Origin: Bradysia coprophila
Lineage: Eukaryota > Arthropoda > Insecta > Diptera > Sciaridae
Assembly (NCBI RefSeq): GCF_014529535.1
Contig: NW_023503493.1
Location: 8,774,001 to 8,838,000 of the forward strand
Reading direction: 5' to 3'
Length of the DNA stretch: 64,000 nt
Shown piece after piece: positions 60,560-64,000 of this stretch (its first letter is position 1; each line of letters opens with the position of its first letter). A program made the position numbers and the translations under genes. Under the pieces are notes generated by a model that saw only the letters and a program-made list of their open reading frames with translations, was not told the origin of the DNA and ran no database searches.

Positions 60560-61185
60560 GCGGCAAACATGTTTTACAGCTGTTATTGAGATTTGTTCTT
60601 AACGTGAAGAGATTATAAATAAAAAAAATGAATTGAAGACCACAGTCTCTTATTTTATCGAATGACTAAATGCAAACAAACTATCGGATCGGTCCACATT
60701 TAACATCTGAATTGATCTTCTCTAGTCGACAGCGACGACCGAAATAAATGATGGACATTGAGTGTGTAGTCTTTTATAGCAAAATGTTCTTAGGATGAAT
60801 CAATTGGTCAACTATAACAGAAAAAACCATTCGATCTGCGGTTCAAATGTAAACAGTTTCAGTAAATGAAAAATACCTCAGAACTTCGAACCCAATAGCT
60901 GATCCGTTTTATCTAAATTTGTTCTAACCATACCATTCGGGAAGCAGTCTCGTTTTCGTATAATTATTATAATTAATTAAACACAAACAACTGGCTTGCG
61001 GAATATTATTTTCCGATCGAACGATTATAAGTAAAACAAAATTTTTGTTGTGATTGATTGTCACACGCGTCACACGCACACAATTATGAATGACATTTTG
61101 ACTATTCCACTGTTAGCTAACTTCAGGGGAAAGATTCTCTCGAAGAATGTACTTTATGTTTTAACAAAGAGATGTCACACCCGTG
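60560..61185 (+). other. 3' part of the P-type element
   Basis: Non-coding. AATAAA within ATTATAAATAAAAAAAATG (about 60.61 kb), 55 bp after the stop, is a likely poly(A) signal. The segment then runs to the right TIR. Confidence 0.55.
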
Positions 61186-61203
61186 GTGCTGCCCAACAAC
61201 AAC

Positions 61204-61654
61204 TCTGAGTTGATCACTTTTGACGTTTTCAACTTCCTCGCTGCACTCAGCAGTCATAATACAAGCAACTGAGCCTCAATCTGCGGCTAGTCTGAATATA
61301 AAATCATCCTGATGTTTTTCTAACTGTTATTTAATGGTCTCCCCGGAGAGTTTTATCAGCATTCCACTGCCATAGGATTCATTTACTGTAATTTGTAATG
61401 TTAGAAAGCTTAGCGGAAATATTGGACTTGTTGAACTTCGTTTGATGTGTGTTCGTTACACTGTTCAGACCAGTGCCTATTCTAGAAAACTTTTTCTAAA
61501 ATTTTCTACAATTTCTAAAATTTCAGAATTTGTAGAAATTCGTAGAAACCGAAGAATTTTGAAAAAATTTGATTTCTACAAATAATACAAAATTAAAGTT
61601 TCTTAAAAATTACTTATTTAAAAAGGGGGCGTCGCAGGCGAAAATTTCTCTTAC
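61204..61654. other. Non-coding flank after the stack
   Basis: It starts with TCTGAGTTGATCAC, the continuation of the foldback arm from 46762. No gene is seen. Confidence 0.45.
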
Positions 61655-61758
61655 CAAAAAAGTACTCCGTGTGAGAGACAAAATTGCATTTTTTCAGTTT
61701 TTTCTTTGTTTATTTGACAGCTTGCTCTCTCACTGCTCTCTCACGGAGTACTTTTTGT
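61655..61758. mobile_element. MITE family with AAAAAGTACTCCGTG ends, copy 3 of 3
   Basis: AAAAAAGTACTCCGTGTGAG and CTCTCACGGAGTACTTTTTG bound a core almost identical to the 26146 copy (TTGTTTATTTGACAGCTTGC). Confidence 0.7.
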
Positions 61759-62295
61759 TGAGTGGAATGGATAGTTCAATAGTACTTAACGCATGCGCAT
61801 TGTCCCAAATCCGTTATTGTGTTTATGAAGCCAGATACAGGGGGCATCAGTGAAATTTAAACGTGTTTTTCAGCTGTTCCACTCATCCACTCTTATAGTT
61901 TTATACGATTTTTCCACAGTGTGGATAGTATATGGTAAACAACGAACGGTGTTAGTTGATTGAGCGTTGAAAACAAATCAATTTACCAATATTTTCATCG
62001 AATTGGTGGACCGTGGTCTGCGTTAAAATATTCGAATATTTGAGCGAAAAATTCCAATGAACATCACAGAAAAAATATTGAGTGGACCAACTGAAAAACA
62101 GCTGAGGCAAGTGAATGTCTAAATTCCACTAACGTCTGCTATAATTTGTCTCTAAATTTCAAAGTTCAAATCATCAAAAATTTCAAATTTTATGTGTCTA
62201 ACGTTTTCACAACGTTCGATTTATTATTTTCTCCGTAATTTTCACATGATAACAAAGAGCAAAATTTAAAATAAAATCGAAAAAACGGCAATAAA

Positions 62296-62526
62296 ATGGA
62301 AAAACAAAAGAATTATCCAAAAACCGAAACGGAAAATTACAAAAAATTAAGTCTCATCCCTGTCGATGCTCATTGTTCATTGCTTGTACGTTTTATTAAC
62401 GATCATGGCAGCACACTCTCTAGCCTGTCTGCACATGGTTCGAACGTTAGTTACTGTATCCGAAAATTTCTCTTTGCTCCTCAATGCCGCAATGTTGTTG
62501 GCTTGCAACCTGAGGAAATAGATTGA
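62296..62526 (+). CDS. Small hypothetical ORF, 76 codons
   Basis: The ATG follows an A-rich leader (GGCAATAAAATGG) and the frame has mixed composition (LSLIPVDAHCSLLVRFINDH). It ends 48 bp before the stop of the convergent minus-strand gene. No domain is recognised. It could be a small gene, or chance overlap with the 3' UTR of its neighbour. Confidence 0.3.
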   Translation: MEKQKNYPKTETENYKKLSLIPVDAHCSLLVRFINDHGSTLSSLSAHGSNVSYCIRKFLFAPQCRNVVGLQPEEID

Positions 62527-62574
62527 AGGAACAAGTAAATTAAATCAAAAATCATTGGACGTCGAGTGTTCATC

Positions 62575-64000
62575 TTACTCTGTAATCAAATGCAACAATT
62601 TCACTCGATGAAATTCACAAGTTTCGCGAGTCTCGAAGAAATCTTTCAAATGGCCAATCAAACCATTCAGTTGAGTCAGTGCACACGAAACACCTTGCAA
62701 TTTTTGATTATCAACGTTTGGTTCCTCGTCCGTCGCAACTTTCGTAACACCAGCGTTCGGTTCATTACCAAACGACTCTTCCGAACTCTTACGTCTCTTC
62801 GTCGGTTGTTCGAAAGCATCGCTTTGACTTGAACACATTGAAGTCGATTCATCATTTAAACTGTTCCACAATTTACGTTTGGCAGTGCCACGCAAGGGGT
62901 CCGTAAGCGATCCATTCGGTGAGTACGCATCTTCTTCGAATTTATTGTCGATCATTTTGTGAATCGCTCGAAATTCTCTTTCCGTTCTCTGACGTCGCAC
63001 GGCATCAGCAGCTTTGAAGGCTTCGCTTTTCAAATATTCCAATCCATTGTTTTCCATGTAGACGTACAGGGCTTCTTCGATTTCGTCACTATTAACGAAT
63101 ACGCATCCACGTCTGTCGGAAACCATTCCTTCATCGTCGAATACTAATTCTGTGTCTGCTTCATTCGGTATCAGGTATGGGTTCGGTTGTAGATTGACCG
63201 GTTCATCTCTACGATTATTGCCATCTGCCATGTAGGAGTCACCTCCAAGTGGTTCGTTCGTTTTTTCATTGCGGAGCATTTCTTTCAGGGAATCGAAGTT
63301 TGACAGAGAGGCATGTACTGACCCGTTTTGGAACTGAATATCACCGTTCTTTGCATCTTCTGTTTCTACCGGTGACAAAAAGGATGCTGACTGTGTTGGA
63401 AGACTTTTAAACGAATTTCTCTTGTATGGAGATGGACTGTTCTTTGGTGACTTAGTTTGTTCTCCATTGGATTCATCTATCGATGTTGCAGCAATGGATC
63501 CAATTATATCGCGAACCGAATCTGTTATCTTCGCAATTGAAACATTTTCATCGGGGTGCTGTATTCGTGGCTGTGACGTCTGTTGTCCCGATTGATCTTG
63601 CGTTCCCGCAATGAATCTTTTCACTTGTTTATCTATCTCAGAAAGAGACGAATCTACGGAGGGGAAGCTTTCATGACAACTGCTTAAACTTCCACTTTCC
63701 GATGGACCGCTCATTCCAATTTCAGATTGACCGTCTTCCAAAACTGACATGTCATCACCGAAAGAAATCCCTGAACTATGGTCACTGAGGTGGTCTTCGA
63801 GCGGCTCATCTATTGGATGGTCGAGTGGATCATGACGTGTATCGTTGAGTGGATCGTAAGGTGGCTCATGACTAGGATCGATGAATGCTTCCTGTTCGAA
63901 TGATAGATCAGCAAGTGTACCACGATCAGTTGGTGATTTCTCGCTGACTGCAATATCAACTGAATCCTTCGTGGCTGGAACATTGGCTCGATCGTCTCCA
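62575..64000 (-). CDS. C-terminal part of an unrecognised Ser/Asp-rich, probably nuclear protein
   Basis: One frame is open from the right window edge to a stop at 62577-62575, more than 470 codons, so the start lies outside; Met at 63750 is internal. The part nearest the edge has repeats of DPLxHxxDEPL type (HEPPYDPLNDTRHDPLDHPI). The middle is Ser/Pro/Asn-rich. A more ordered region follows, VNSDEIEEALYVYMENNGLE then YLKSEAFKAADAVRRQRTER and a helix IHKMIDNKFEEDA, then a basic PTKRRKSSEES, a possible nuclear signal. The end, LTQLNGLIGHLKDFFET, is amphipathic and could be a coiled coil. I do not recognise the family and assign no function. Confidence 0.8.
   Translation of the reverse strand, partial: GDDRANVPATKDSVDIAVSEKSPTDRGTLADLSFEQEAFIDPSHEPPYDPLNDTRHDPLDHPIDEPLEDHLSDHSSGISFGDDMSVLEDGQSEIGMSGPSESGSLSSCHESFPSVDSSLSEIDKQVKRFIAGTQDQSGQQTSQPRIQHPDENVSIAKITDSVRDIIGSIAATSIDESNGEQTKSPKNSPSPYKRNSFKSLPTQSASFLSPVETEDAKNGDIQFQNGSVHASLSNFDSLKEMLRNEKTNEPLGGDSYMADGNNRRDEPVNLQPNPYLIPNEADTELVFDDEGMVSDRRGCVFVNSDEIEEALYVYMENNGLEYLKSEAFKAADAVRRQRTEREFRAIHKMIDNKFEEDAYSPNGSLTDPLRGTAKRKLWNSLNDESTSMCSSQSDAFEQPTKRRKSSEESFGNEPNAGVTKVATDEEPNVDNQKLQGVSCALTQLNGLIGHLKDFFETRETCEFHRVKLLHLITE

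Larger units (their letters stand above)
54891..61185 (+). mobile_element. P-superfamily DNA transposon, 6.3 kb, apparently complete
   Basis: The ends are CACGGGTCTGTCA (left) and TGTCACACCCGTG (right). Read inward, 11 of 13 bases agree, and weaker matching continues to about 22 bp (TTGT). GTGCTGCC is duplicated on both sides (54883-54890, 61186-61193), the 8-bp target size of P elements. The interior encodes a full THAP-type transposase on the plus strand. The target is the end of a young BEL LTR, so this insertion is younger still. An intron holds two minisatellites. Confidence 0.92.
46763..61203 (-). mobile_element. BEL/Pao LTR retrotransposon, complete, split at its 5' LTR by a P-type element
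   Basis: The element lies in minus orientation. The 3' LTR is 46768-47494 and the 5' LTR is 54169-54890 plus 61194-61198. ACAAC target duplications are at 46763-46767 and 61199-61203. LTR ends are TGTTG...CAACA. The two LTRs differ at one base that I can find (GATGAGG near 47207; GATAAGG near 54607), so insertion was recent. A purine-rich tract (GGAGGGGAGCC, minus strand) precedes the 3' LTR. Gag and Pol frames are long, with one single-base frameshift between them. The 6.3-kb P-type element at 54891-61185 is inside the 5' LTR. Confidence 0.9.

Noticed and set aside
46768-61198. Endogenous retrovirus with an envelope gene
   Set aside because: No envelope-like frame lies between Pol and the 3' LTR. 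Domain order and LTR type fit a BEL/Pao retrotransposon.

Overview
The window looks like part of an insect nuclear genome, most likely a fly. It is AT-rich, its genes have short GT-AG introns, and it carries a BEL/Pao retrotransposon, a P-type DNA transposon and many hairpin MITEs. A nematoceran such as a fungus gnat would fit, but nothing here proves the lineage. All calls come from reading the sequence; no database search was run.

Layout. 1-1,873: a probable last intron and the last coding exon of a protein tyrosine phosphatase (+). 1,874-8,758: mostly non-coding, with hairpin elements at 7.2-7.65 kb and 8.0-8.1 kb and one doubtful ORF. 8,759-10,247: a complete six-exon AGXT-family aminotransferase ending in the peroxisomal signal SKL. 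10,625-22,596 and 22,652-34,680: two copies of a tandem duplication of about 12 kb, each carrying a nitrobindin-like gene and a TAF3 gene on the minus strand. 36,707-38,087: a four-exon alpha-arrestin with three PPxY motifs (-). 39,305-42,526: a 3.2-kb element with inverted arms of about 0.7 kb around a 132-bp satellite. 45,236-45,907: an intronless Fe(II)/2-oxoglutarate oxygenase with a TATA box (+). 46,587-61,203: a nested transposon stack. 62,575 to the right edge: the C-terminal part of an unrecognised low-complexity protein (-).

Two results stand out. First, the tandem duplicates have decayed in complementary ways. Unit 1 keeps an intact nitrobindin gene, but its TAF3 carries a 55-bp frameshifting deletion. 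Unit 2 keeps a full-length TAF3 (histone fold, AT-hook, PHD), but its nitrobindin is frameshifted and lacks a splice acceptor. Together they retain one good copy of each gene.

Second, the 46.6-61.2 kb stack can be unpicked exactly from target-site duplications. A 172-bp hairpin MITE (TSD TAA) sits in an older repeat. A BEL/Pao element (TSD ACAAC, two nearly identical LTRs) landed 4 bp beyond that MITE's right-hand TSD copy. A 6.3-kb P-type transposon (8-bp TSD GTGCTGCC, TIR CACGGGTSTGWCA) then inserted within the last 16 bp of the BEL LTR. The P-type transposase (THAP domain to C terminus, about 975 codons in six exons) reads without a stop in my splice model, so this may be an autonomous element. 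A similar three-level nest lies at 12.2-14.5 kb.
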